DNA of 5,653 nucleotides. Source: an uncultured Clostridia bacterium (GTDB lineage Bacteria; Bacillota; Clostridia; Oscillospirales; Acutalibacteraceae). Under the pieces are notes generated by a model that was given only the letters and a program-made list of their open reading frames with translations, did not search any database and had not been told where the DNA came from. Positions 4,983-5,653 of this stretch are shown piece after piece; position 1 is the first letter of the stretch, and the number at the start of each line of letters is the position of its first letter. Position numbers and translations under genes: made by a program. The DNA lies in the NCBI GenBank assembly GCA_946626015.1, contig CAMOTT010000131.1, positions 1 through 5,653 of the forward strand. The letters are read 5' to 3'.

Positions 4983-5653
4983 ATGCTGGATTTCAATGAG
5001 AAAAAAGGATTCATGTGCGACATGGACGGTGTGCTCTACCATGGCAACACGCTGCTGCCGGGCGTGGCGGAATTCATTCAATGGCTCAAGGAAGAAAAGA
5101 AAGAGTACCTCTTTCTGACCAACAACAGCGGCTGCACGCCGCGTGAACTGCAGCAGAAGCTCGAACGCATGGGCGTTGAGGTGAGCGAGGAGCATTTCTA
5201 CACGAGCGCGCTTGCCACGGCTGCGTTCCTGAAGGATCAGGCGCCAGGCTGCTCGGTCTATGCCATCGGCGAGGCGGGGCTGTTCAATGCCCTGTACGAT
5301 GCGGGCATCACGATGAACGACATCGACCCCGACTATGTTGTCGTTGGCGAGAGCAAGCTGTATTCGATGGATACGCTGACGCGCGCAACGAATCTGGTGC
5401 TCGGCGGCGCCAAGCTGATTGGTGCGAATCCGGATATCACGACGCCGCTTGAAAACGGCATCGCGCCCGCTTGCCGCGCGCTGGTCGTGCCGATCGAGAT
5501 GACGACGGGCGAAAAGGCGTACTACTGCGGCAAGCCGAATCCGTTGATGATGCGTACGGGTCTGCGGCATCTGGGCTGTCATTCTGCGGAGGCGGTCATG
5601 GTGGGTGACCGAATGGATACGGACGTTATCAGCGGCCTCGAAAGCGGTATGTC
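4983..5653 (+). CDS. HAD-IIA family phosphatase (NagD-like), 3' end beyond the window
   Basis: The frame stays open for 223 codons to the right edge; family members are about 255-275 residues, so roughly 35-50 are missing. HAD motifs are in order. Motif I is DMDGVLY (13-19), with nucleophile D13 and acid/base D15. Motif II is TNNSG (46-50), with T46. The cap domain lies between motifs II and III and holds GANPD (147-151). Motif III is K184 in GKPNP, and motif IV is GDRMDTD (208-214) with metal-binding aspartates. The TNNSG motif and the cap position mark subclass IIA, which includes NagD, AraL and 4-nitrophenylphosphatases. These are Mg-dependent cytoplasmic phosphatases of small sugar or nucleotide phosphates; the substrate cannot be told. 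The start is set by AAAGGAG (4971-4977) five bases before the ATG. Thr is ACG in 14 of 15 cases and Ile is never ATA, unlike the upstream genes, which suggests a different origin or expression class. Confidence 0.9.
   Translation, partial: MLDFNEKKGFMCDMDGVLYHGNTLLPGVAEFIQWLKEEKKEYLFLTNNSGCTPRELQQKLERMGVEVSEEHFYTSALATAAFLKDQAPGCSVYAIGEAGLFNALYDAGITMNDIDPDYVVVGESKLYSMDTLTRATNLVLGGAKLIGANPDITTPLENGIAPACRALVVPIEMTTGEKAYYCGKPNPLMMRTGLRHLGCHSAEAVMVGDRMDTDVISGLESGM

Noticed and set aside
4770..5582. 270-codon open frame on the minus strand opposite the HAD-IIA gene
   Set aside because: Arg/His/Gln-rich composition typical of a shadow frame; the plus strand has all HAD motifs, a consensus promoter and a ribosome binding site.

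Overview
The window most resembles a chromosomal segment of a low-to-moderate GC Gram-positive anaerobe, probably a Clostridia-type Firmicute (Oscillospiraceae/Ruminococcus-like). The reasons are strong AGGAGG- and AGGTGAT-type ribosome binding sites, a TTG start, TTGACA/TATAAT promoters with extended -10 elements, a ClpE-type Zn-finger Clp ATPase, and tRNA genes that encode their CCA ends. This placement is inference; no taxonomic marker gene is present.

Layout. Positions 1-111 (minus strand) hold the first 37 codons of a secreted or lipid-anchored protein, mostly signal peptide, with its own divergent promoter. A short AT-rich intergenic region carries that promoter and a plus-strand promoter (316-345). 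The plus-strand promoter drives a likely three-gene operon: a CvpA-family four-helix membrane protein (402-1109), a PgsA-like CDP-alcohol phosphatidyltransferase (1156-1779, TTG start), and a two-AAA-domain Clp ATPase (1838-4120) with a ClpE-like N-terminal CX2C-X22-CX2C zinc finger and a ClpP-docking LGF loop. The two gaps are 46 and 58 bases with no strong terminator, so the three are probably co-transcribed. They would join membrane lipid synthesis, an integral membrane protein and a protein-unfolding stress ATPase.

Positions 4164-4747 form an independent stable-RNA unit. A near-consensus promoter has an 11-bp perfect inverted repeat around its -10 box. It is followed by tRNA-Gly(TCC), tRNA-Arg(TCT), tRNA-His(GTG) and tRNA-Gln(TTG), with small hairpins in two of the spacers, and then up to three consecutive terminator-like hairpins.

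Positions 4748-4920 contain no gene but include an unexplained 13-bp perfect inverted repeat (4769-4827). A textbook promoter (4921-4949) then drives a HAD-IIA (NagD-like) phosphatase gene that runs off the right edge. Its codon use differs from the operon genes (Thr almost entirely ACG, no ATA), which hints at a different history from its neighbours.

I found no CRISPR array, transposase, integrase or clear novel defence-type system. The most noteworthy items are the inverted repeat around the tRNA promoter -10, the 13-bp inverted repeat with no obvious role, and the odd translation start region of the Clp ATPase.
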